A stretch of 12,973 nt of DNA, taken from NCBI GenBank assembly GCA_964416925.1, contig CAYQFQ010000017.1:1-12973 (forward strand). Direction: 5' to 3'. The position numbers and the translations under genes are program-made. Every line of letters starts with the position of its first letter. Within the stretch, counting starts at the first letter, position 1. Of the stretch, positions 6,591 to 11,841 are shown piece after piece. Under the pieces are notes generated by a model. That model was given only the letters and a program-made list of their open reading frames with translations. It was not told where the DNA came from and did not search any database. The DNA is from CAYQFQ01 sp964416925. Its GTDB lineage: Bacteria > Patescibacteriota > Minisyncoccia > Phycocordibacterales > GWA1-40-21.

Positions 6591-6718
6591 CTCCAGTCTT
6601 TATAGATTAAAAGTAAGGCGGACTAGACTATCCCCCCAGTTTCCATAAAGACTATCTTAAAGATAGACATTAGATACAAGCGCATACAGCGCAAGAAAAC
6701 CAACGAGATCAAACTTAC
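6591..6718 (-). promoter_or_regulatory. Structured 5' leader of the helicase mRNA
   Basis: About 136 nt separate the predicted transcription start (near 6718) from the ATG at 6582. A 9-base inverted repeat (6595-6603 with 6645-6653, AGTCTTTAT/ATAAAGACT) places the pairing next to the GGAG ribosome-binding site (6591-6594). Two upstream hairpins are also possible: GCGC-TGTAT-GCGC near 6681-6693, and CTATC/GATAG near 6653-6667, which would compete with the long-range stem. This suggests a temperature- or self-sensing leader, by inference from known long leaders of bacterial DEAD-box genes. Confidence 0.45.
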
Positions 6719-6724
6719 CCATCT

Positions 6725-6753
6725 AGTATAGCATTTATCATTATTTTTGTCAA
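6725..6753 (-). promoter_or_regulatory. Strong promoter of the helicase (TTGACA-17-TATACT)
   Basis: -35 TTGACA (6748-6753), 17-base spacer and -10 TATACT (6725-6730), with an extended TGC before the -10. The best sigma-70-like promoter in the window. Confidence 0.75.
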
Positions 6754-6775
6754 ATTCCCTATTTTAATCTTCAAG

Positions 6776-6784
6776 TGATACAAT
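6776..6784 (+). promoter_or_regulatory. Extended -10 promoter (TGATACAAT) of the 6791 gene
   Basis: The hexamer TACAAT ends at 6784, exactly 7 bases before the A of the ATG at 6791, implying a leaderless mRNA. It is divergent from, and about 23 bases away from, the helicase -35. Confidence 0.65.
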
Positions 6785-6790
6785 ATAGTG

Positions 6791-6997
6791 ATGAATGAGG
6801 AACTAAACAAGAAAATTGACGCCCAACAAGAAAAAATTGATAAAATTTACCAATCGGTAGAAAAAACAAGAAAGTATTTTTTGTGGACATTTATCATAAC
6901 TATCGTGGTGTTTGTATTGCCATTAATAGTAATGTTGCTCATCTTACCCTCAATAATTAGTAGCTACAGTAACACGCTTAATGGACTCAATTTTTAA
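6791..6997 (+). CDS. Small coiled-coil and single-membrane-helix protein (68 aa)
   Basis: Residues 1-28 are charged and heptad-like (MNEELNKKIDAQQEKIDKIY), followed by a long hydrophobic helix (about 31-58, FLWTFIITIVVFVLPLIVML), a short polar tail and a stop. The form is that of a membrane-anchored coiled-coil protein with the N-terminus probably cytoplasmic. Function unknown. A GTG one codon earlier (6788) is in frame, but the ATG at 6791 coincides with the predicted transcription start, so it is preferred. Similar short proteins are common in CPR genomes (general knowledge, not checked). Downstream, an AATAGTT/AACTATT hairpin near 7019-7036 may end the transcript. Confidence 0.75.
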   Translation: MNEELNKKIDAQQEKIDKIYQSVEKTRKYFLWTFIITIVVFVLPLIVMLLILPSIISSYSNTLNGLNF

Positions 6998-7086
6998 TAT
7001 AAATCATATTTATAATAAAATAGTTTTCTAACTATTCATAAAAGAAAAAACCATCACTAAATGACGAACCACTCTTTCATGTAAAT

Positions 7087-7119
7087 AGCAAAAGTCCGTC
7101 TTCCAGTCGGACTTTTGCT
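7087..7119. terminator. Terminator hairpin of unit C, probably bidirectional
   Basis: A perfect 12-bp inverted repeat (AGCAAAAGTCCG, 7087-7098, with CGGACTTTTGCT, 7108-7119) and a 9-base loop. A and U runs are embedded in the arms so either strand could terminate. It sits 14 bases past the stop of the 7134-7304 gene and also faces the plus-strand 6791 gene. Confidence 0.8.
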
Positions 7120-7133
7120 GAAAAACGGACTTG

Positions 7134-7304
7134 TTATTTTAGGGCTATAAAAGACGGACTCAGGGGACATTTCTGATCCCCGCATTTGTTGCCTTCGGCA
7201 TTCGAAATGATAATCACATGCCGTTTATGACGGTGACACCACACACAACCTTTGACGTCTCCGCTGGTGATCTTCTTTGCCCGACGACATTTACTCTTGG
7301 CCAT
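7134..7304 (-). CDS. 56-residue Cys/His-rich, possibly zinc-binding protein (unit C)
   Basis: Begins MAKSKCRRAKKITSGDVKGC and continues with VWCHRHKRHVIIISNAEGNK, CGDQKCPLSPSF and ALK. Paired metal-ligand candidates are C20-x2-C23 and C41-x4-C46, with His24, 26 and 29 between and a further Cys6. This is the layout of a small zinc ribbon or knuckle, with a basic N-terminus suited to nucleic acid. No exact family recognised. An AGAAGGGGA Shine-Dalgarno lies 6 bases before the ATG, with its own promoter (7351-7379) and hairpin terminator. Base composition is richer in G+C than the genes around it, as for units A, B and D. Easily missed because of its size. Confidence 0.75.
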   Translation of the reverse strand: MAKSKCRRAKKITSGDVKGCVWCHRHKRHVIIISNAEGNKCGDQKCPLSPSFIALK

Positions 7305-7350
7305 ATTTTTCCCCTTCTCTTAAGCTCATTACTCGGTCTTAATATAGAGT

Positions 7351-7379
7351 AATATATAGCGATAAAAATGTAAAGTCAA
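7351..7379 (-). promoter_or_regulatory. Promoter of unit C (TTGACT-17-TATATT)
   Basis: -35 TTGACT (7374-7379) and -10 TATATT (7351-7356) with a 17-base spacer. The predicted leader is about 40 nt. Confidence 0.65.
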
Positions 7380-7421
7380 AAAAATTTATCTCAGAGATTC
7401 AGTTTTTGTTACAAACATTTC

Positions 7422-7652
7422 CTATTTATTCAAATATTTACCGGCAATACTTAAAGCAAACGAAGATAAAATAATACATATTGTCACAAATAGTGATTTA
7501 ACCAATATTTGAGTAATTTTTGAATCTGGTGTATCTACCCCAGAAGATGTTAGTACAATCAAGATACCAATAACTCCAAATACAATTGACGCATAGATAA
7601 AGACTTGTGTGGCTATTTTTTGCATAGTTACAGTATACAGATTATCATTCAT
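7422..7652 (-). CDS. Small two-helix membrane protein (76 aa)
   Basis: Two hydrophobic helices are visible, about residues 16-36 (IYASIVFGVIGILIVL) and 49-69 (LVKSLFVTICIILSSFALSI), joined by a polar loop containing SSGVDTPDSK. No recognised family or motif. Two starts are possible. The ATG at 7652 follows an extended -10 (TGAGATAAT, 7668-7676) by 16 bases. The ATG at 7625 (MQKIATQ) lies exactly 7 bases after a TATACT that has a TTTACG 17 bases upstream, and would give a leaderless 67-residue protein. Both avoid a Shine-Dalgarno. Flanked by unit C and superoxide dismutase 2. Confidence 0.65.
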   Translation of the reverse strand: MNDNLYTVTMQKIATQVFIYASIVFGVIGILIVLTSSGVDTPDSKITQILVKSLFVTICIILSSFALSIAGKYLNK

Positions 7653-7701
7653 ACCGTAAAGGTTCTTATTATCTCATCACAGGAAAAATAAATATTTCAG
7701 G

Positions 7702-8295
7702 TTAGGATTTGTTAATTTTTTTAAATTTTTGGTCTATCACCTTCCAATCTAAATTCTGAAAAAAACTCTCAATATATGTTTTTTTATCAGAACCGAAATC
7801 AATGAAATATGCGTGCTCGTATATATCCATTACGAGAATAGGCGCCACACCAACAACACCATACAGATTGTGGCTATCCATTAAAAAGTTTTTAATTTTT
7901 CCGTCATTAAAATCATACCCCAAAAACACCCAGCCACGACTACATAGACCGAGAGATTTAAATTCTTCTATCCACTTTTCAAAAGTGCCAAAAGTTTCCG
8001 CAATCAAATTCACCACTTCCCCTTCAGCTTTTCCGTTACCACCCAAAACATCAAAGTAAGCCTCGTGCAAAATAATCGCATTACTTGCAAAACTTTCTTC
8101 CACCTTTAGTTCTCTCAATTCTGAATATGTCGCATTCGCTGTTGATGTATCAACTGTCTTTAATTTATCCTGAATTTCTTGCCATTTCTTTATATAACCT
8201 TGATAAAGTTTCCCATAATGAATATCTATGGTTTTTTGAGAAATACCGCTTAGATCCTTAAAATGTAAATCTTTTATTTGTTGATATTTTTTCAT
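7702..8295 (-). CDS. Fe/Mn superoxide dismutase, paralogue 2
   Basis: 197 residues, aligned without gaps to the dismutase at 3163-3756. Ligands are at the same positions: His26 (IHYGKLYQGYI), His77 (ILHEAYF), Asp157 and His161 (DIYEHAY), with Tyr34. It shares the same departures (Leu30, Tyr in DxYEHAY, SHN with His142). The open frame extends upstream to 8397, but the ATG at 8295 is chosen because MKKYQQIKDL matches the start of paralogue 1 and a GGAG lies upstream, though at a long 14-base distance. The extra 34 codons are the leader, which holds a perfect 12-bp inverted repeat. No cupredoxin accompanies this copy. Likely differential expression of the two enzymes (inference). Confidence 0.94.
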   Translation of the reverse strand: MKKYQQIKDLHFKDLSGISQKTIDIHYGKLYQGYIKKWQEIQDKLKTVDTSTANATYSELRELKVEESFASNAIILHEAYFDVLGGNGKAEGEVVNLIAETFGTFEKWIEEFKSLGLCSRGWVFLGYDFNDGKIKNFLMDSHNLYGVVGVAPILVMDIYEHAYFIDFGSDKKTYIESFFQNLDWKVIDQKFKKINKS

Positions 8296-8328
8296 AGTAT
8301 TATTTTTTTCTCCAATTAATTTCAAATG

Positions 8329-8359
8329 AAATGGAATATTTGTCGGGAATATTCCATTT
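8329..8359. promoter_or_regulatory. Perfect 12-bp inverted repeat in the leader of superoxide dismutase 2
   Basis: AAATGGAATATT (8329-8340) and its exact complement AATATTCCATTT (8348-8359) surround TGTCGGG. It lies 33 bases upstream of the ATG and has no U-run after it in the transcript, so it is more likely an operator or a regulatory RNA hairpin than a terminator. Confidence 0.55.
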
Positions 8360-8472
8360 AGAAAATCTAAAACATAAAAACTGAAATTTATTCTCATTTA
8401 TTCTTCCGAATCCAAATCTGTTTAATGTAAGCTCAATATCTATAACCATAATATTATTATAAAAAATACTAT

Positions 8473-8955
8473 TTAATCTTTAATAGAGAGAAGATAATGT
8501 AGTTTATTTAGTTGCTGTGTAAAACCATGTTCCACCCCTTCAACAGCCATTCCGGCTTTAGGTCCTGCCTCATTTACTTTTACCGAAACCTTCACCTTTG
8601 ACCTATCGCCTTCTTCAGAGAAAAACACTTCCGTAGTTTGATCAATCATAGTGTCCTCTTTATATCCTTCCGTCCAAGCTTTCGCTCTGAAAGAGAGTTT
8701 ATAGTTTGGAACGACTTCAGTAAACTCTGCTAACATCAGCCACCTTGTATCTTTGTATTGACCCATAGCCTCTCCCGCTTCCATAACGACATGGAATTTG
8801 CCACCTACTCTTAAATCGACGCTACATTCAGAAATCAAAACATTGTCAGGACCCCACCACCTTTTCAGCATTTCTGGATCAGTCCAAGCTTTCCAAATCA
8901 GTTCTAACGGCGAATCGAAATAATGTTCAGTTGTCAATTCCTTTTTATTATTCAT
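8473..8955 (-). CDS. AHSA1-type SRPBCC (START-like) domain protein
   Basis: 160 residues covering a full AHSA1/SRPBCC fold, a helix-grip barrel that holds hydrophobic ligands or acts as a chaperone cofactor; the ligand cannot be predicted. Family signs are SPLELIWKAWTDPEMLKRWW (about residues 16-35) followed by GP, then VDLRVGGKFHVVM, the GQYKD and LAEFTEVVPNYKLSF strands, and the C-terminal helix GFTQQLNKLHYLLS. No signal peptide. The ATG overlaps the stop of a short upstream frame (8948-9031), and no separate promoter or Shine-Dalgarno is seen, so translation may be coupled to that frame. Confidence 0.9.
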   Translation of the reverse strand: MNNKKELTTEHYFDSPLELIWKAWTDPEMLKRWWGPDNVLISECSVDLRVGGKFHVVMEAGEAMGQYKDTRWLMLAEFTEVVPNYKLSFRAKAWTEGYKEDTMIDQTTEVFFSEEGDRSKVKVSVKVNEAGPKAGMAVEGVEHGFTQQLNKLHYLLSIKD

Positions 8956-9031
8956 AAATTTTAGTTACATTAAATACCTTATCAATAGGAGTCTCGATAA
9001 TCCGCTTAGCATAGAGGGTTATGTCTATCAT
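8948..9031 (-). CDS. 27-codon upstream frame resembling an SRPBCC N-terminus
   Basis: Reads MIDITLYAKRIIETPIDKVF then NVTKIYE and a TAA that overlaps the AHSA1 start (ATGAATAA). The pattern of a strand followed by 'TPIDKVFNV' resembles the first strand and helix of SRPBCC proteins, so it may be the remnant of a second such gene or a coupled leader peptide. An extended -10 (TGATATAGT) ends exactly 7 bases before its ATG. Too short for strong proof. Confidence 0.4.
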   Translation of the reverse strand: MIDITLYAKRIIETPIDKVFNVTKIYE

Positions 9032-9037
9032 ATAATA

Positions 9038-9046
9038 ACTATATCA
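9038..9046 (-). promoter_or_regulatory. Extended -10 promoter (TGATATAGT) for the 9031/8955 transcript
   Basis: TATAGT (9038-9043) with TGA upstream. The A of the 9031 ATG is the seventh base downstream, so the short frame would be read from a leaderless mRNA. Confidence 0.55.
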
Positions 9047-9106
9047 AAAAATACTCGAGCGTCCAATTTTCTCCTCATATTAGACAAGACAATAACTTAC
9101 AGAACG

Positions 9107-9160
9107 AAGGATTAAACAAAAGAAAACCGCCTCCAGAGGATTTGGTTTTCCCTGTGGCGG
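9107..9160 (-). terminator. Intrinsic terminator of unit D
   Basis: The transcript forms CCGCC/GGCGG (9156-9160 with 9127-9131) plus an inner CAG/CTG and GG/CC stem with small bulges, followed by UUUUCUUUUG. It begins 4 bases past the stop of the 9165-9494 gene. Confidence 0.75.
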
Positions 9161-9164
9161 CTAT

Positions 9165-9494
9165 TCACATATTGCACGGGAGAAAGGGCAAATCCATATG
9201 ATGTCGACCCGTTACCTGTGTTACTGAAAAATCAGAGCCGTCCATTCCATAAACCCTAAGAGTTTGAACCACCTGTTCTTTGGTGAAATGGCCAAACAAT
9301 ACAACGTGCTGACCCTCCTTGTTTGCTGTGCATTTCAGTCCTGAGCTCACAGAATACCATGAACAGTCCTTCCCCCAGCCCTTCTCTCGAAACAGCACCG
9401 TGTAAGGTTCCGTTCGACGGGCAAGAACAGCTTCAATGGAATGATGGTGAATTTCAACACAATCGCGCTCTTTTTCATTCAATTCCGGATTCAT
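9165..9494 (-). CDS. Uncharacterised 109-residue soluble protein (unit D)
   Basis: No family recognised. Hydrophilic, without membrane segments. The N-terminus is acidic and His-rich (MNPELNEKERDCVEIHHHSI). Then comes AVLARRTEPYTVLFREKGWG, an aromatic SWYSVSSG segment, an alternating strand region with a helix (FTKEQVVQTLRVYGMDGSDF) and an end with GRHHMD. His and Cys are plentiful (HHH at 16-18, HH near 98; Cys12, 44, 55 and 107) but form no standard motif. One 60-base count gives about 58% G+C, the strongest contrast to the surroundings. A GAAAGGAT Shine-Dalgarno-like sequence lies a few bases before the ATG, with its own TATAAT and terminator. Confidence 0.78.
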   Translation of the reverse strand: MNPELNEKERDCVEIHHHSIEAVLARRTEPYTVLFREKGWGKDCSWYSVSSGLKCTANKEGQHVVLFGHFTKEQVVQTLRVYGMDGSDFSVTQVTGRHHMDLPFLPCNM

Positions 9495-9543
9495 ACTTTA
9501 TCCTTTCAATTGAGTGTACAAAAAATATTTCTAAATTTCTAAT

Positions 9544-9549
9544 ATTATA
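9544..9549 (-). promoter_or_regulatory. -10 element (TATAAT) of unit D
   Basis: Consensus hexamer giving a predicted leader of about 43 nt, matching the 38-44 nt of units A-C. The -35 region is a T-rich tract without a consensus. Confidence 0.45.
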
Positions 9550-9583
9550 ATTACTCTTATATTTAAAAAAAGCAAGCAATAAT

Positions 9584-10246
9584 TCAACCTTCAAGTAAAA
9601 ATCTACAAAGCATTATAAGCCAAATTCCAAAACCCATAAAACCAATAATTGTATAAGGGAAAAATACTGCAGCAGTGCCAAACATCAACATACAAAAAAT
9701 TATAGTAATCCACCCCGAGACACCATAAGCTCCCAGTTTAGGGACACGTATATCTTTACGATTATAATGCTCAACATATTTCCAGTATAAAACTGAGATT
9801 CCAATAGAAACAACATAAAACAATATTAAATCGGTTATAGAAGTTGAAAATATCTTAAAAGGATAATAAACGTTTAGTACAAAAGCGAAAAATATAATTC
9901 CTAATGGAAAGCATAACAACAACCTAAAAAACTCTCTGAAACTTTTGAAAGGAGAATAGAAAATACATGACCCTGTGGAAAACTTTCTGTAAATAACTTT
10001 TAGGATCCCCGCTTGAACCATAAAGAAAACCACATACCAGAAAAAACCCAGCAGTTTAAGCACAGGAGCACTCTCTTCAAACAGAGAGAAAAAACTTTGA
10101 AATGAATAATAATTATAAATAAGCAAAACAAACAACGCAGCAAGTAATCCCCAAAAAGAATCCGTACCAAGATGATTTATTTTCTCTAGTTTATCCAGAT
10201 TTTTGTCCATCTGAGTTTTTGTCGTCTCAAATTCAATATTTTCCAT
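9584..10246 (-). CDS. Multi-pass membrane protein of unknown function (220 aa)
   Basis: The N-terminus (MENIEFETTKTQMDKNLDKL) is charged and helical, followed by about six hydrophobic segments at roughly 31-47, 64-86, 109-128, 137-155, 177-190 and 195-216. No catalytic or transport motif recognised. The open frame extends to 10318, but the ATG at 10246 is chosen because it lies 8 bases after a perfect extended -10, TGATATAAT, and because the preceding 24 residues look like intergenic translation. It sits downstream of the 2H phosphodiesterase gene but with its own promoter, so it is not necessarily co-transcribed. Confidence 0.75.
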   Translation of the reverse strand: MENIEFETTKTQMDKNLDKLEKINHLGTDSFWGLLAALFVLLIYNYYSFQSFFSLFEESAPVLKLLGFFWYVVFFMVQAGILKVIYRKFSTGSCIFYSPFKSFREFFRLLLCFPLGIIFFAFVLNVYYPFKIFSTSITDLILFYVVSIGISVLYWKYVEHYNRKDIRVPKLGAYGVSGWITIIFCMLMFGTAAVFFPYTIIGFMGFGIWLIMLCRFLLEG

Positions 10247-10253
10247 TCGATGA

Positions 10254-10262
10254 ATTATATCA
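10254..10262 (-). promoter_or_regulatory. Extended -10 promoter (TGATATAAT) of the membrane-protein gene
   Basis: The hexamer ends 8 bases before the ATG at 10246, predicting a leaderless transcript. The 13-base stretch TGATATAATTCAT is identical to that of the pilin-like gene. Confidence 0.65.
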
Positions 10263-10324
10263 TGGGTATACGAAAGATAAATACTTCTACTCCCTATTGA
10301 GGTACAAATTTGTATCACAAGACC

Positions 10325-10786
10325 TTACTGAGATAGAACGTCTTTTTTTCCGTCAAAATATCCTTCGACAACATCAATCTCAATTGGATTACTAAAGTAC
10401 TCTACAGTTCCGGCCGCAACAGCTTTTTCGATTAACTCGTTCGAATAGAAAGGAGAAACACCTTTTGCACATGACAAGGTTATGTGTGGATGTTTGTTAG
10501 TTGATTTTATATTTTCTACTAAAAGAGCATCTCCTTTTTCATCAAAAACTCGCCCAATTATTTTCATAGATGATTCTTCCCCAACACTTATTCCATCTAA
10601 ACTATTTGGTTTAAATGCAATAGTCGAATGATGACCTAAGACTCTTTCATGTTTTGGTGGGAACTTGGCTAATAGTGCCTGTATATCTTTTACAAATTCC
10701 GCTGTATACATTACAGAAACTTTTTCCTTATTTTCTAGAGGTGGAATTACCGGCTCGAATGCTTTTTGCTGTTGTTCAAAACCCAT
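10325..10786 (-). CDS. 2H phosphodiesterase-like protein
   Basis: 153 residues with two H-x-[ST]-type motifs, HHSTIAF (His53, Thr55) and HPHITLSC (His101, Thr103). This is the paired signature of 2H phosphoesterases, which act on 2',3'-cyclic phosphates, on 2'-5' linked nucleotides or in RNA end repair. The spacing (48 residues) is short, closer to the cyclic phosphodiesterase part of tRNA-ligase-like proteins than to LigT (inference). SVMYTAEFVKDIQAL before the first motif and PFYSNELIEKA after the second fit the compact alpha/beta fold. No membrane segment. Last of a tight three-gene run, 13 bases after the 207-residue gene, which suggests a joint function. Substrate unknown. Confidence 0.6.
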   Translation of the reverse strand: MGFEQQQKAFEPVIPPLENKEKVSVMYTAEFVKDIQALLAKFPPKHERVLGHHSTIAFKPNSLDGISVGEESSMKIIGRVFDEKGDALLVENIKSTNKHPHITLSCAKGVSPFYSNELIEKAVAAGTVEYFSNPIEIDVVEGYFDGKKDVLSQ

Positions 10787-10799
10787 ACAAAAAAATTAG

Positions 10800-11423
10800 T
10801 TACTTTTTTTTAACATTTAAAAAGACTTCACCACCAAGTTTATCTAACACATCTTTTACAGTTATCTCTGAACCTTCTGGCCATATATCGGCAACCGCCG
10901 GTCGTATTGGTAACCCAGGATGGACGGTCCAAATCATTTCTTTTGTTGATGGTTCAGGATCTTCAAGTTTTGCTATTTTATCTTTTTCATTAGGACCGAT
11001 AATAATAGTTCCAAAATCAACGGTTGGAAAATCATCACTATAGACAACAAGAGAACATGGTGCAGCTTGTTTAGTACGAAGAACTTTAACTTTTGTATCA
11101 AGAGGAAATTCTTTAATACTTTTGACTCCTACCTCCCCTGCTGTGTCTACTTTTAAATAACGACAAAATGCAAGTAAAGCTTCCGGTTTTACTCCCATAG
11201 CAATGAATTGTTCTCTGTCATCGCCATCAAGACTACCCCTTTGTTCAATCGTTTTTGTAAGAAGTTCAGACAAATCTTTGACTTCAGTAAAAAGAGAGCC
11301 AACAGCTGTTTCTGGGTTGAAGTGCTTTTTCTCAATGTCCTGGAAGTATCCCTTTTTTTCTATTGGAAGAACTTTTGCTATTTGTTCTTCTGGCGTTTCA
11401 ACATTTTTTAATGATTCATTCAT
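10800..11423 (-). CDS. Uncharacterised 207-residue protein in the 2H operon
   Basis: Family not recognised. Residues 1-100 are mainly helical and charged (QIAKVLPIEKKGYFQDIEKK, VKDLSELLTKTIEQRG, VKPEALLAFCRYLK). From about 105 the protein is strand-rich, with LVVYSDDFPTVDFGTIIIGP and MIWTVHPGLPIRPAVADIWP, ending EITVKDVLDKLGGEVFLNVK. The WTVHPGLPIRP segment looks like a conserved core, and its His could be functional. No membrane segment. It lies between a 61-residue charged protein (23 bases upstream) and the 2H phosphodiesterase-like gene (13 bases downstream), all on one strand. No Shine-Dalgarno is visible. The role may concern RNA or nucleotide modification, judged only from its neighbour. 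Confidence 0.75.
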   Translation of the reverse strand: MNESLKNVETPEEQIAKVLPIEKKGYFQDIEKKHFNPETAVGSLFTEVKDLSELLTKTIEQRGSLDGDDREQFIAMGVKPEALLAFCRYLKVDTAGEVGVKSIKEFPLDTKVKVLRTKQAAPCSLVVYSDDFPTVDFGTIIIGPNEKDKIAKLEDPEPSTKEMIWTVHPGLPIRPAVADIWPEGSEITVKDVLDKLGGEVFLNVKKK

Positions 11424-11446
11424 ATATAGTTTTTAGTACGTTGATT

Positions 11447-11632
11447 TTATAGATGACTACTAAGGTCGCGATCTTTTTTTTCATAGTAATCTAATTCTTC
11501 AGTAAGCTTCTTTAATCTTTCTTCATCTATTTCTTCGCCCGCAGCTTTTTTATCAATTAAAGCTTTTTCTTCAGCTCTTAAAGCTTTTCTATCTACTGGC
11601 TCGTTTACAAATTTTGGAAGATTTTCGTCCAT
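11447..11632 (-). CDS. Small highly charged helical protein (61 aa)
   Basis: Starts MDENLPKFVNEPVDRKALRA, continues as Glu/Lys-rich helix (EEKALIDKKAAGEEIDEERL) and ends LSSHL. It is probably one or two amphipathic helices, perhaps a partner of the next gene. No recognised family. First gene of the three-gene run. An extended -10 (TGATACAAT) at 11669-11677 gives a leader of about 30 nt without a Shine-Dalgarno. Confidence 0.65.
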   Translation of the reverse strand: MDENLPKFVNEPVDRKALRAEEKALIDKKAAGEEIDEERLKKLTEELDYYEKKDRDLSSHL

Positions 11633-11668
11633 ATTTTTATAATTAAATTAATAAACTAATATAGATGA

Positions 11669-11677
11669 ATTGTATCA
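11669..11677 (-). promoter_or_regulatory. Extended -10 promoter (TGATACAAT) of the three-gene operon
   Basis: Same TGATAYAATTCAT motif as at the 5283 and 10246 genes, here set in a near-palindrome (GATGA...TCATC). The start codon is about 30 bases further on, so this transcript is not leaderless. Confidence 0.55.
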
Positions 11678-11841
11678 TCCTTAATTATAAAAGTTAAGAT
11701 GACCTTACTCTCCAATTTTCACATCAAAACAACCTTATGAAATATGTATAATAAATGTATATACGTTTCCTTCAATCTGTGAACAATCTCAGAAATTTGG
11801 AGTAAGAAAAAATTAGATAACCATATAAAATTATTAATCTT

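Noticed and set aside
8296..8397. N-terminal extension of superoxide dismutase 2 by 34 codons
   Set aside because: The extension has no counterpart in paralogue 1, and it covers the inverted-repeat hairpin and leader.
10247..10318. N-terminal extension of the multi-pass membrane protein by 24 codons
   Set aside because: The extension spans the extended -10 element TGATATAAT, which places the start at 10246.
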